From the NCBI GenBank assembly GCA_965250265.1, contig CBDFNO010000011.1, positions 248,001-312,000 on the forward strand: 64,000 bases of DNA, written 5' to 3'. The notes under the pieces were generated by a model. The model was not told where the DNA came from, did no database searches, and saw only the letters and a program-made list of their open reading frames with translations. This document shows positions 54,826 through 62,893 of this stretch, piece by piece. Each line of letters begins with the position of its first letter. Position 1 is the stretch's first letter. A program made the translations under genes and the position numbers. The stretch is from PRS1 sp965250265 (GTDB lineage: Bacteria; Bacteroidota; Bacteroidia; Flavobacteriales; Flavobacteriaceae).

Positions 54826-55013
54826 TGTTAACAATGTATATAGCAAATAGGACGCATAGTGGTTTTAGAAAGGTAAGTGCTATTTACAAACACCACCAAA
54901 TCGTTGATTTGGTCTTTAAAATGAAAAAAATAAAATACAACGTTTTGGCTCAGTGCAAACTTGAAAGATTATTGCTTTATACTGCCTATTTGCCATATAC
55001 TAAACGTTAACAG
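54826..55013 (+). repeat. Imperfect palindrome R5, longest copy
   Basis: About 188 bases. Outer arms are almost perfectly paired: TGTTAACAATGTATATAGCA then AATAGG on the left, CCTATTTGCCATATACTAAA then CGTTAACAG on the right. The inside has its own perfect hairpin CCAAATC-GTT-GATTTGG (54896-54912). The 80 bases before it, after the VOC stop, show no feature. Confidence 0.78.
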
Positions 55014-55017
55014 TAAA

Positions 55018-55944
55018 ATGAAATCACCCAATATGAAACAGATATATCTACTACTTTTTTGCCTAATTATGCTTTCATGCAATTATTCTGAAAAGAAAAT
55101 TGAAGTTGATCAATCCAAGCATCTAGGCCTGACTGAACTGGAAACGGATCGTCCATACAACATACTGCACAGTAATGAACAAATAGAATTCGCTAAAAAA
55201 CAGGCAGAATTAATAGATGAAGCATACCTGTTTTTATCAAGAATAATGGGTCCTAAAAAAGACTTTTATTTATTAGTGGTTTCTGGTAAAGACTGGGATA
55301 AAAATGCTTATTCACCAGTGATAGGAATGCCCGAATATTATAAAGGAAATCTTATAATTGGTGCAGGTCAAAATGATATGGCTTCAGGTTATGAAGAAAT
55401 GATTAGGAGTTTCCCAGAATCAATAACAGTTGATTTGATAGAAACATACACAAATGAATTAGAAGAATTTGACATGCGCCTCTTTTTTGATAAACTTTCA
55501 ATTCATGAACTTATTCATAATTTTCAGGATCCAAAAAATCAAGAAGGTTACTCAATGAGCAGGTGGCTAGAGGAATTGCATGCAAATATGGGATTATATG
55601 CTTTTTATAAGTCCAAGCGCCCGAGAGAATTAAAATATATAAACACTTTGGTTGATTTTAGTATTGACAACCCACCACCAAATATTAAATACCACAGTCT
55701 TTCAGATTTTGATGTACATTACTATGAAATGGATCCTGGAAATTACGGTTTTTACCAAATGAAATTTACAAAAGCTGGGCAAAAGGTAATTGACTCTTTA
55801 GGGAATGCAATATTAAAACCGCTCAATGATTTTATTATAAAATATGATGAATCATGGAAGAATAAATTAACTGAAGAGGAATTTATAAAGAAGCTCGCAA
55901 GCGAAGTTGATCCATATTTCGTCCAATTGATTGAAACTTGGTGA
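55018..55944 (+). CDS. Lipoprotein, putative zinc metallopeptidase
   Basis: A 308-residue protein with a lipoprotein signal (LLFCLIMLSC). The mature part contains KLSIHELIHNFQDP, an HExxH zinc motif, and about 25 residues later WLEELHANMG, whose glutamates could supply a third ligand. This is consistent with a gluzincin-type protease. It is likely outer-membrane or periplasmic. A start at 55033 is also possible (MKQIYLLL). Alone between R5 and R6. Confidence 0.78.
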   Translation: MKSPNMKQIYLLLFCLIMLSCNYSEKKIEVDQSKHLGLTELETDRPYNILHSNEQIEFAKKQAELIDEAYLFLSRIMGPKKDFYLLVVSGKDWDKNAYSPVIGMPEYYKGNLIIGAGQNDMASGYEEMIRSFPESITVDLIETYTNELEEFDMRLFFDKLSIHELIHNFQDPKNQEGYSMSRWLEELHANMGLYAFYKSKRPRELKYINTLVDFSIDNPPPNIKYHSLSDFDVHYYEMDPGNYGFYQMKFTKAGQKVIDSLGNAILKPLNDFIIKYDESWKNKLTEEEFIKKLASEVDPYFVQLIETW

Positions 55945-55953
55945 AATAATATT

Positions 55954-56092
55954 CAGCTGCTAACAACGTGTATAGTTCATTGCTTAGTCACTTAATGAAC
56001 TATTCAAGGATTTCTTCCGAAATCCTTGAACGTCTTTTCCTTTTTGCTATCTTCGTTCTTAATCTCAACGAAACCATACACAAACATTATAA
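55954..56092 (+). repeat. Imperfect palindrome R6
   Basis: Left arm GCTAACAACGTGTATAGTTC to ATTGC; right arm CAACGAAACCATACACAAAC then ATTATA. Inner perfect ten-base hairpin CAAGGATTTC-TTCC-GAAATCCTTG. Confidence 0.8.
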
Positions 56093-56113
56093 ACCATTAA
56101 AAAAATAACTAAA

Positions 56114-56980
56114 ATGAAAAATACTTCGCGATTACAATTTCTAGCTATTACTCTTTTATCCTTAATCTCGCTTAATAGTCTAGCGCAGGACAAATTTGGA
56201 GGTCTTGCACTCTATACGGTTCGTGATGAGATGAAAGCGAACCCAAAAGAGGTTCTAAAAGAGGTGGCCGATATTGGTTATAAATACATTGAATCTGCTG
56301 GATATAACAATGGTAAATTTTACGGCATGAGCCCTCAAGAATTCAAAAATTACCTGAATGAGATTGGATTAACTCCTATGAGTGCTCATCAAGGAACGGT
56401 GACATTAGAAAACGCAGATAAAATGATTGCCGATGTAAAGGCAGCTGGATTTAAATATTTTGTGGTACCGGTACCTCCCATGGGGCTTTTTAAATATGAT
56501 CCAGAGACCCAAAGCTTGGGCATGACTGGTGGCGCTGCCAATCTTGCTGATATATTAAATACCCTTGGCGAAAAATGTAATAAAGTAGGATTAAAATTAT
56601 TATATCACAACCATGATTTTGAATTTAAAAAAGATGAAGATGGTATTATTCCTATAGATTACCTGTTAGAGAATACTGACCCAGATTATGTGAATTTTCA
56701 AATGGATTTATTCTGGGCAACGAAGGCAGATGCAAAGCCTGTCTACTATTTTGAAAAATATCCTGGACGATTTAAAAGTTGGCATGTGAAGGATATGGAT
56801 GAGCAAGGCAAGTTTGCACCTGTTGGCAATGGAACGATTGATTTTGCTAGAATTCTTGAGAAAAAAGATTTATCAGGAATGGAATTTTACCTTGTTGAGC
56901 AGGACAAGACTTTCAATATGCAACCTATGGAAGCCATAAAAGTAAGTCATGAAGGATTAAAGAAATTTGGATTCAAGTAA
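56114..56980 (+). CDS. Exported sugar phosphate isomerase/epimerase-like TIM barrel
   Basis: A 288-residue AP-endonuclease-2/xylose-isomerase-like barrel with an N-terminal signal (LLSLISLNSLAQ). Metal-site residues are likely in the LLYHNHDFEFKK, NFQMDLFWATKA and FKSWHVKDMDEQGKFAP segments. Exported members of this family in Bacteroidota act on carbohydrates or inositol-like compounds; the substrate is not known. A gene of its own between R6 and R7. Confidence 0.85.
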   Translation: MKNTSRLQFLAITLLSLISLNSLAQDKFGGLALYTVRDEMKANPKEVLKEVADIGYKYIESAGYNNGKFYGMSPQEFKNYLNEIGLTPMSAHQGTVTLENADKMIADVKAAGFKYFVVPVPPMGLFKYDPETQSLGMTGGAANLADILNTLGEKCNKVGLKLLYHNHDFEFKKDEDGIIPIDYLLENTDPDYVNFQMDLFWATKADAKPVYYFEKYPGRFKSWHVKDMDEQGKFAPVGNGTIDFARILEKKDLSGMEFYLVEQDKTFNMQPMEAIKVSHEGLKKFGFK

Positions 56981-57032
56981 TGTATATCTTTGATTTTGAT
57001 TGTCACTTACTAAATGAATAAATTAACACGAT

Positions 57033-57166
57033 GTGTAACAATGGCTATAATTTATTGTTACTTTTAAGATAAAACAAAATAACTAACTTTAAAACGACTT
57101 GATTTCTTAGTTTGAAAATCTAACGATTTTGTCCGCAACGCAATCATAGCCAAGACCATTGGCAAC
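57033..57166 (+). repeat. Imperfect palindrome R7
   Basis: Left arm GTGTAACAATGGCTATAATT to TATTG; right arm GCAACGCAATCATAGCCAAG then ACCATTGGCAAC. Inner hairpin AAAATC-TAAC-GATTTT. The GGCTAT/ATAGCC pair is shared with R10. Confidence 0.75.
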
Positions 57167-57178
57167 AATAAAAGGAAA

Positions 57179-57535
57179 ATGAAAAAAATATTATTCATCT
57201 CAATAGTCATTCTCCCATGGAGTTTGTTTCTAAATAGCTGTGATAAATCACAAACAGGAATTGATGCTCCTTCATGTATTATTGACATAATTCATCAAAT
57301 CGAAAATGAAGAAGTTAGAAACCCACCAGCAAAAGTTGTGAAGTGGGAAGTGAATGGACAAACCTATTATTATATCACCTCGGATTGTTGCGACCAGTTC
57401 AACTATTTATATGATGTCAATTGCAATGTTGTTTGTGCTCCAGATGGAGGAATTACGGGTTCTGGTGACGGAAATTGTCCAGCTTTTGTGGGTCAAATTG
57501 AGAAAACATTGGTATGGGAAGATGAAAGAAATTAA
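57179..57535 (+). CDS. Small cysteine-rich lipoprotein
   Basis: A 118-residue protein with a lipoprotein signal (WSLFLNSC). The mature part has VRNPPAKVVKWEVNGQTYYY, then SDCCDQFNYLYD, CNVVCAPDGG and GDGNCPAF, with six cysteines that may pair as disulfides. The layout resembles a family I recall as DUF6970; tentative. Function unknown. Confidence 0.75.
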   Translation: MKKILFISIVILPWSLFLNSCDKSQTGIDAPSCIIDIIHQIENEEVRNPPAKVVKWEVNGQTYYYITSDCCDQFNYLYDVNCNVVCAPDGGITGSGDGNCPAFVGQIEKTLVWEDERN

Positions 57536-57542
57536 AAAAACT

Positions 57543-57598
57543 ATCGCCAACAAGATTAAAAAAACACTAAACCTGTTTTTTGCATAGAGCCATTGTGC
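57543..57598 (+). repeat. Truncated palindrome R8
   Basis: A short copy: a left piece CCAACAAG and a right end CATAGAGCCATTGTGC matching the R10 right arm (CATAGCC ... GTTGTGC). The middle is missing. Confidence 0.45.
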
Positions 57599-57609
57599 TT
57601 AATTTAAAA

Positions 57610-58011
57610 ATGACTAGACGAATTACAATAATTCAAGGAATTCAGAATATTCAATTAAAATATATAACCCATGTATTAATTGTGTGTTTTGCATTAAATG
57701 CTTTTTTTAGAAAATATTTGACTGGAAGAAATGAAATACTCGATATCATTTTAGGTTCACTGCCAAACTTCATTGCTGTAGTTGTAATATCTATTTTTAT
57801 TTCTGATCGAAAAAAAGTTGTTGGAATTTATAAATACATAATTATTTTAACGATTACATCCTTGTTAGTTTTGGAAGAATATTTTCCAACATTTACAGGG
57901 AATAAAATATTTGACACTTATGATATTATAGCTTCTGTTCTAGGCGGGTTTATTGTCATTATTTTAACCATAATTTATAATGGCCAAAAAACTAAGCACA
58001 ACAAAATATGA
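57610..58011 (+). CDS. Small integral membrane protein
   Basis: A 133-residue protein with three or four hydrophobic helices (YITHVLIVCFALNAF, FIAVVVISIFI, IIILTITSLLVL, IIASVLGGFIVIIL). The last part (FPTFTGNKIFDTYDIIASVLGG) recalls VanZ-like proteins, but the match is weak. The ATG at 57610 follows R8. It overlaps the creatininase gene by four bases, making this the only two-gene unit in the array. Confidence 0.72.
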   Translation: MTRRITIIQGIQNIQLKYITHVLIVCFALNAFFRKYLTGRNEILDIILGSLPNFIAVVVISIFISDRKKVVGIYKYIIILTITSLLVLEEYFPTFTGNKIFDTYDIIASVLGGFIVIILTIIYNGQKTKHNKI

Positions 58012-58769
58012 GACCATATATTTTAGCAGAAACGAATTGGGAAACTCTTAAAGATGCTACATTTGAATTGGCAGTACTTCCTTGGGGAGCAACAGAAGCT
58101 CATAACTATCATTTACCCTATTCTACTGATATAATTGAAGCAGATTTTATAGCAGCTGAGTCGGCTAAAATAGAATGGGAAAAAGGAGCTAAGCTAATAG
58201 TTCTGCCAACCATTCCTTTTGGGGTCAATACGGGCCAAACCGACATTTTTCTTGATATAAACTTAAATCCAAGCACCCAATTTGCCATCTTATGTGATGT
58301 TGTCGAAGTTCTTAATCGGCAAGGGATATATAAACTGTTAATTTTCAATAGTCATGGCGGAAATGATTTTAAATCAATTGTGCGTGAATTAGGATTAAAA
58401 TTTCCTAAAATGTTTATCTGTGTTTCAAATTGGTTTAATTCTCTTGATAGAAATTTATTTTTTGAAAACCCAGGAGACCATGCTGAAGAAATGGAAACAA
58501 GTTTATTGCTTTACCTCAAACCCCAATTAGTTTTACCAAAAGAAAAATGGGGAAACGGAAAAGAAAAGAAAAATAAAATCACAGCATTTTCTGAAGGTTG
58601 GGTATGGACAGAACGTAAATGGTCAAAAATAAGTGAAGATACGGGAGTAGGAAACCCAATATTAGCAACGAAAGAAAAAGGTGAAAAGTATTTTAACACA
58701 GTTACCAAGAAGATGGCAAGTTTGTTTTATGAAATAAGTAAAGCTGACATACAAAATCTATATGAATAA
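58008..58769 (+). CDS. Creatininase-family amidohydrolase
   Basis: A 253-residue enzyme of the creatininase fold. Metal-binding segments are VLPWGATEAHNYHLPYSTD (Glu, His), FNSHGGN and GDHAEEMETSLLL. Relatives open creatinine, cleave mycofactocin precursors or act in riboflavin formamide hydrolysis; which applies here is unknown. In operon with the membrane protein. Confidence 0.85.
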   Translation: MRPYILAETNWETLKDATFELAVLPWGATEAHNYHLPYSTDIIEADFIAAESAKIEWEKGAKLIVLPTIPFGVNTGQTDIFLDINLNPSTQFAILCDVVEVLNRQGIYKLLIFNSHGGNDFKSIVRELGLKFPKMFICVSNWFNSLDRNLFFENPGDHAEEMETSLLLYLKPQLVLPKEKWGNGKEKKNKITAFSEGWVWTERKWSKISEDTGVGNPILATKEKGEKYFNTVTKKMASLFYEISKADIQNLYE

Positions 58770-58849
58770 ATATCACACAACAAAAAATAAACGCTATTAA
58801 AACAGGAGTTTATTAAAAACGTTGCGTTTAATTAAAAATAATAAAATCT

Positions 58850-59695
58850 ATGAAAAAATATATAGTTACATCAGTAATTGCATTATTAATTAATTTGGAT
58901 GGTTTTGGCCAATCAGTCAACAATGAAGCCTTTAATGATTTTACTAACCACTCAGAATTCCCGTCTTTTAATGAAGAAATGATTTTAAATATAAAAGGTG
59001 ACTCTATTGCGGGTTATGCTTTTATTGCGAATGGAGAACAGCTTAAAGAGACTGTAATAATGTTACACGGATTACCTGGAAATGACAACCAATTTGACAT
59101 CGCTCAATGTATAAGAAGAACAGGTAGAAATGTGATTCATTTCAATTATAGGGGTTCATGGGGAAGCCATGGAGATTTTTTATATTCCAATAGCCTTGAA
59201 GAAGTCGATGAGGTCATAAAATACTTATCAAATGCTGAAAATTCCAAAAGACTTAGAATAGACACAAATGCTTTTGTGATACTAGGACGTAGTTATGGAG
59301 GTGGAATTGCATTAATTCAAGGCAGCAAAAATGAAAGGGTGAAAAAAATTATAGCCATTTCGTCTATGAATGCAGGCTCACGATTCAATCCAATTCAAGA
59401 TTTAAGCGAACTTTCGGGATGGAAAAATTATTTAGATAGACAAATTATGCTAAACGTAAACCCTAATACCTTTTTACAAGAGATGTTGGATAATAAAGAA
59501 AAGTATAACGTGGTGACTTATAAAAACCAATTGAAGAATAAGAAAGTATTGCTTATTGAGGCCACTGAAAATAATCAAAACTGGATTAATTTACTCGAAA
59601 ATATTGACCACAAAATGATTGAATCTGATCATAATTTCATCAGCAATAGAATAGAATTAACAACCGTTTTAATTGAGTGGTTAAACAATAACTAA
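58850..59695 (+). CDS. Exported alpha/beta hydrolase
   Basis: A 281-residue protein with a signal peptide (LLINLDGFGQS). The oxyanion segment is VIMLHGLPGND, the nucleophile elbow is ILGRSYGGG and the C-terminal histidine is likely that of ESDHNFIS. The fold fits acyl or peptide hydrolases. The substrate is unknown. The 80-base gap before it holds no full palindrome, only a GGAGTTTATT word also present in the copy A and B hairpins. Confidence 0.86.
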   Translation: MKKYIVTSVIALLINLDGFGQSVNNEAFNDFTNHSEFPSFNEEMILNIKGDSIAGYAFIANGEQLKETVIMLHGLPGNDNQFDIAQCIRRTGRNVIHFNYRGSWGSHGDFLYSNSLEEVDEVIKYLSNAENSKRLRIDTNAFVILGRSYGGGIALIQGSKNERVKKIIAISSMNAGSRFNPIQDLSELSGWKNYLDRQIMLNVNPNTFLQEMLDNKEKYNVVTYKNQLKNKKVLLIEATENNQNWINLLENIDHKMIESDHNFISNRIELTTVLIEWLNNN

Positions 59696-59699
59696 ACAT

Positions 59700-59860
59700 A
59701 ACAAAACCTATGAATGAATGGGGTTTTGTTGATTACGAAACTTATGTGGCGCTTGGAAAGTCTGCCACTATTAATAAATTTAAATAACAGTGTGGCTTGG
59801 TGGTAGCGGAAAGGACAGTGCTTTCTATTCCCCACTCATCATAGCTAGGCGTTGTTACGT
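59700..59860 (+). repeat. Degenerate palindrome R9
   Basis: Begins with a nine-base hairpin AACAAAACC and complement (59700-59730) and ends CATAGCTAGGCGTTGTTACG, which matches the right-arm pattern of R7 and R10. The left arm is not clear. It fills the 183-base gap between the hydrolase and GNAT genes. Confidence 0.45.
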
Positions 59861-59878
59861 AAGCAAAAAACGCTAGTC

Positions 59879-60298
59879 ATGATTAGAAAACATAAAGAAC
59901 AAGATCTTGAACTGATAATGAAAGTGTGGTATGAATCTTCTACATTGGCACATCCATTTTTGAATTCAGCATTTGTCAATAAGGTGAAATCTGATATGAG
60001 GAATATTTATATTCCAAACTCTGAAACTTGGGTGTATGAAAATGATGAAGGAGTAGTTGGGTTTATAAGTATGATAGACAAAGAAATTGGAGGGCTTTTT
60101 GTCTTGCCAAAAAATCATTCAGAAGGTATTGGAACTAAGTTGGTAAATTTTGTCAATGAGCTTCATGATGAACTCGAAGTAGAGGTGTTTGAAAGAAACA
60201 AAATAGGGAGAGCATTTTATGACAAATATGGATTCACCTTAATCAAACAGTTTACTCATAATGAGAGTGGGGAAAAAGTGTTAAGATTAAGGAAATGA
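59879..60298 (+). CDS. GNAT-family acetyltransferase (YjaB-like)
   Basis: A 139-residue protein. The acetyl-CoA loop is PKNHSEGIGTKLVNFV and the C-terminal FERNKIGRAFYDKYGFTLI closes the fold. The N-terminal MIRKHKEQDLELIMKVWYES resembles YjaB-like acetyltransferases. The ATG at 59879 is used; the longer frame starts in the repeat. Acceptor unknown. Confidence 0.87.
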   Translation: MIRKHKEQDLELIMKVWYESSTLAHPFLNSAFVNKVKSDMRNIYIPNSETWVYENDEGVVGFISMIDKEIGGLFVLPKNHSEGIGTKLVNFVNELHDELEVEVFERNKIGRAFYDKYGFTLIKQFTHNESGEKVLRLRK

Positions 60299-60311
60299 GA
60301 AGTCAAACCAG

Positions 60312-60450
60312 TATACAACAATGGCTATAATTCATTGCGTAGTTTTCTACTTTTCCAAACTTTGTATATATTTGCTCGGCTTAAGATTCCTACTCTGAAA
60401 ATTCTACCAAATTTTCGTCACAACGAAATCATAGCCGAAACCGTTGTGCT
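60312..60450 (+). repeat. Imperfect palindrome R10
   Basis: Left arm TATACAACAATGGCTATAAT then TCATTGCG; right arm CACAACGAAATCATAGCCGA then AACCGTTGTGCT. Inner hairpin GAAAATT-CTACC-AAATTTTC with slipped pairing. Confidence 0.78.
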
Positions 60451-60467
60451 TAATACTGACAAAAAAT

Positions 60468-61049
60468 ATGAATGATTCAAATATTCTTGATAAACCCAAG
60501 ATTCATTCAGAAATTGAGAATAAATCTAAAGAAATTGGATTTACGATGCCTTCTGACCTTTACATAGGAACTCTGTTAAAAACGTTAATAACATCTAAAC
60601 CTAAATCAAACTTATTAGAATTGGGAACTGGTATTGGGTTGTCATTATCTTGGATGATAGACGGAATGGATTCTGAATCTAAACTTATTAGTGTTGACAA
60701 TGACTCTAAACTGATTGAGATAGCGAAAAATTATTTCGGGCAAGATAAAAGAGTAGAAATAATATGTGCGGACGGAACGGAATGGATAAAAAATTACAAT
60801 GGAAATAAATTCGATTTAATTTTTGCAGACGCTTGGCCTGGAAAATATAGTGAGATAGACGAAATTCTTGATTTAATAAAAATTGGTGGACTATATATAA
60901 TAGACGATATGTCAGCTCAACCAAATTGGCCAGATGGACATCAAGAGAATGTTGATAAACTAATTGAATATTTAGAAGATCGAGAAGATTTCAATTTGAC
61001 GAAAATGAATTGGTCAACTGGAATTATAATAGCAACAAAAAAGTACTAA
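60468..61049 (+). CDS. SAM-dependent O-methyltransferase-like protein
   Basis: A 193-residue class I methyltransferase. Motif I is NLLELGTGIGLSLSWM, then ISVDNDSKLIEIA and FDLIFADAWPGKYSEI, followed by GLYIIDDMSAQ. The arrangement is like caffeoyl-CoA-type methyltransferases but shorter. The ATG at 60468 follows R10. Substrate unknown. Confidence 0.85.
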   Translation: MNDSNILDKPKIHSEIENKSKEIGFTMPSDLYIGTLLKTLITSKPKSNLLELGTGIGLSLSWMIDGMDSESKLISVDNDSKLIEIAKNYFGQDKRVEIICADGTEWIKNYNGNKFDLIFADAWPGKYSEIDEILDLIKIGGLYIIDDMSAQPNWPDGHQENVDKLIEYLEDREDFNLTKMNWSTGIIIATKKY

Positions 61050-61080
61050 TTGCAACAATGACTATAATTCATTACTAAAA
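61050..61080 (+). repeat. Left-half fragment R11
   Basis: TTGCAACAATGACTATAATT followed by CATTACT equals the left arm of R10; the right half is missing and the next gene follows directly. Confidence 0.5.
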
Positions 61081-61108
61081 CATAAGAGATAAGACTTAAA
61101 AAACTTAA

Positions 61109-61675
61109 ATGACATCAAAAAAAGTTAAAGAAAAATATGTTGCTTTTCTACGAGGAATAAACGTGGGTGGTCATCACAAGGTTCCAATGGCCGAACTTCG
61201 TAAGGAAATGGAAAAATTAAATTTTGAAAAAGTAGTGACGCTCTTAAATTCCGGCAATATCATATTTGATGCAATTGCTGATGATTTAGAGCACCTTGAA
61301 AAAACAATTTCAGAACATTTGGAAAAAGCTTTTGGCTTTCCAATTCCAACTATCTTAAGAAAATCTGAAATGATTTATGCATTACTAAACAAAAATCCGT
61401 TCAAAAATGTTATACTAACAAAAGATATTCGGTTGTATGTTTCATTTTTGCAGAAAGATATTAAAACCGATTTGCAATTACCTTGGACAAGTGATGATAA
61501 CTCATTCATAATTATGGATAAAAGTGATAAAACCATATTAAGTGTTTTAGACCTTTCTGTATCCAAAACCCCAAAAGCAATGGAAGCTTTTGAAAGATAT
61601 TTTGGAAAGGATCTCACAACTAGAAACTGGAATACTATCAAACGAATAGAAAAGAAACTTGAAGCAAGCAACTAA
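61109..61675 (+). CDS. DUF1697-family protein
   Basis: A 188-residue protein with the family's hallmark FLRGINVGGHHKVPMAELR near the N-terminus, VTLLNSGNIIFDA in the middle and TTRNWNTIKR near the end. The family is widespread and its function is not established. A single gene between repeat fragments R11 and R12. Confidence 0.92.
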   Translation: MTSKKVKEKYVAFLRGINVGGHHKVPMAELRKEMEKLNFEKVVTLLNSGNIIFDAIADDLEHLEKTISEHLEKAFGFPIPTILRKSEMIYALLNKNPFKNVILTKDIRLYVSFLQKDIKTDLQLPWTSDDNSFIIMDKSDKTILSVLDLSVSKTPKAMEAFERYFGKDLTTRNWNTIKRIEKKLEASN

Positions 61676-61700
61676 CAAAGACTATAAACCATTTCAAAAA
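61671..61700 (+). repeat. Left-half fragment R12
   Basis: CTAACAAAGACTATAAACCA then TTTC resembles the left arms of R3 and R6; it overlaps the DUF1697 stop and has no right half. Confidence 0.4.
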
Positions 61701-61718
61701 CCCTATTAATAAAAAAAA

Positions 61719-62702
61719 GTGGATTACAACAAACAACCAAAAGTAGAAATTCATTTGCACTTAGATTGCTCTTTAAGTTTTGAAATTGTTAAACAACTAA
61801 AGCCATCTGTTACATTAAAAGAATATCAGGAATCATTTATTGCGCCTGCAAAATGTTCTGACCTTGCTGAGTATATTAAAACAGCAATAAAAAGTATTGA
61901 GCTCATGCAAACCAAAGAACAATTGAGACTGGTAACCTTAGACTTGTTTAAACAACTTAAAGCCGACAATGTAATCTATGCCGAAATTCGATTTGCTCCA
62001 TTACAACATCTATTGAAAGGACTTACTCCCGAACAGGTTGTTGAAACAGTTAATATGGCAACTGATGAAGGCATAAAAAAATATGGCATCCATGCAGGAA
62101 TTATCCTTTGTACTCTAAGGCATTACACCGAAGAGCAAAGCTTAAAAACTGTAAATCTTGTGAAGCATTATCAAGGAACTCATGTGGTTGGTTTTGATAT
62201 CGCAGCTGATGAGGCAGGTTTTCCTATTGATAATCATATAAGAGCATTTCAATTTGCTAAAAACAATCACATAAAATGTACAGCACATGCTGGGGAAGCT
62301 AAAGGCCCAGAAAGTGTTTGGGAGACTCTGGAAAATTTTCATCCATCCAGAATTGGACACGGAGTTAGAAGTGCTGAAGATGATAAATTACTAACATTCT
62401 TAAAAACAAATAATATACATTTAGAGGTTTGTCCTACCAGTAATATTCAGGTAAATGTATTTGATAAAATTGAAAATCATCCTGCAAACAAAATCTATAA
62501 TTCGGGTGTTTCAATGAGTATTAATACCGATTGTAGAACAATTTCTAATGTCACACTCACAAGAGAATATGATCTTATGAAGCAAATTTTTAATTGGAAT
62601 AGACTTCATTTTAATAAATGCAATCTTGAAGCAATAGAACATTCATTCGCAACCGAGGATGTTAAAAATAAAATTAAGATACAAATAGAAAAGGCCTATT
62701 AG
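61719..62702 (+). CDS. Adenosine deaminase-family enzyme
   Basis: A 327-residue zinc deaminase of the ADA/AMP-deaminase superfamily. HxH motif VEIHLHLDCS, substrate and zinc motif KCTAHAGEAKGPES, catalytic segment PSRIGHGVRSAED, CPTSNIQVN and the aspartate of MSINTDCRTIS. It converts adenosine or a related purine to the deaminated base. The second Asp of the usual DD pair is Cys here. The start is GTG with no ATG nearby. It is a gene that would normally be housekeeping, placed inside the cassette-like region. Confidence 0.9.
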   Translation: MDYNKQPKVEIHLHLDCSLSFEIVKQLKPSVTLKEYQESFIAPAKCSDLAEYIKTAIKSIELMQTKEQLRLVTLDLFKQLKADNVIYAEIRFAPLQHLLKGLTPEQVVETVNMATDEGIKKYGIHAGIILCTLRHYTEEQSLKTVNLVKHYQGTHVVGFDIAADEAGFPIDNHIRAFQFAKNNHIKCTAHAGEAKGPESVWETLENFHPSRIGHGVRSAEDDKLLTFLKTNNIHLEVCPTSNIQVNVFDKIENHPANKIYNSGVSMSINTDCRTISNVTLTREYDLMKQIFNWNRLHFNKCNLEAIEHSFATEDVKNKIKIQIEKAY

Positions 62703-62801
62703 TTTTATAATGACACGAAAGATACATTAGTATAGTTCATCACTTTTGTCACGATGATATCTTGAAGAGGTTTCCCTTGTTTATGTAACTATTCTAAAAA
62801 T

Positions 62802-62870
62802 AAATCCATTAGATTTGTAGGTATATATTATAGAAATAAACTCCCTTTGGGAGTTTATTCACTTGTTGTA
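62802..62870 (+). repeat. Promoter-hairpin repeat, copy B
   Basis: A 61-base block equal to copy A at 58 positions, including TAGATTTG and the AATAAACTCCC hairpin, whose loop is TTT instead of TAA. It runs into ACTTGTTGTAGC. Just before it, TATAGTTCATCAC (62734-62746) looks like a worn left arm of a large palindrome; the rest of the 62703-62801 gap is featureless. Confidence 0.75.
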
Positions 62871-62893
62871 GCAAATTTGAAAAAAACCATAAT

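Noticed and set aside
54825..55010. 61-residue open frame
   Set aside because: Lies completely inside palindrome R5; coding appearance comes from the repeat arms.
59760..59830. GC-richer stretch that might be a tRNA or small RNA
   Set aside because: No cloverleaf can be drawn and no conserved TTCGA arm is present.
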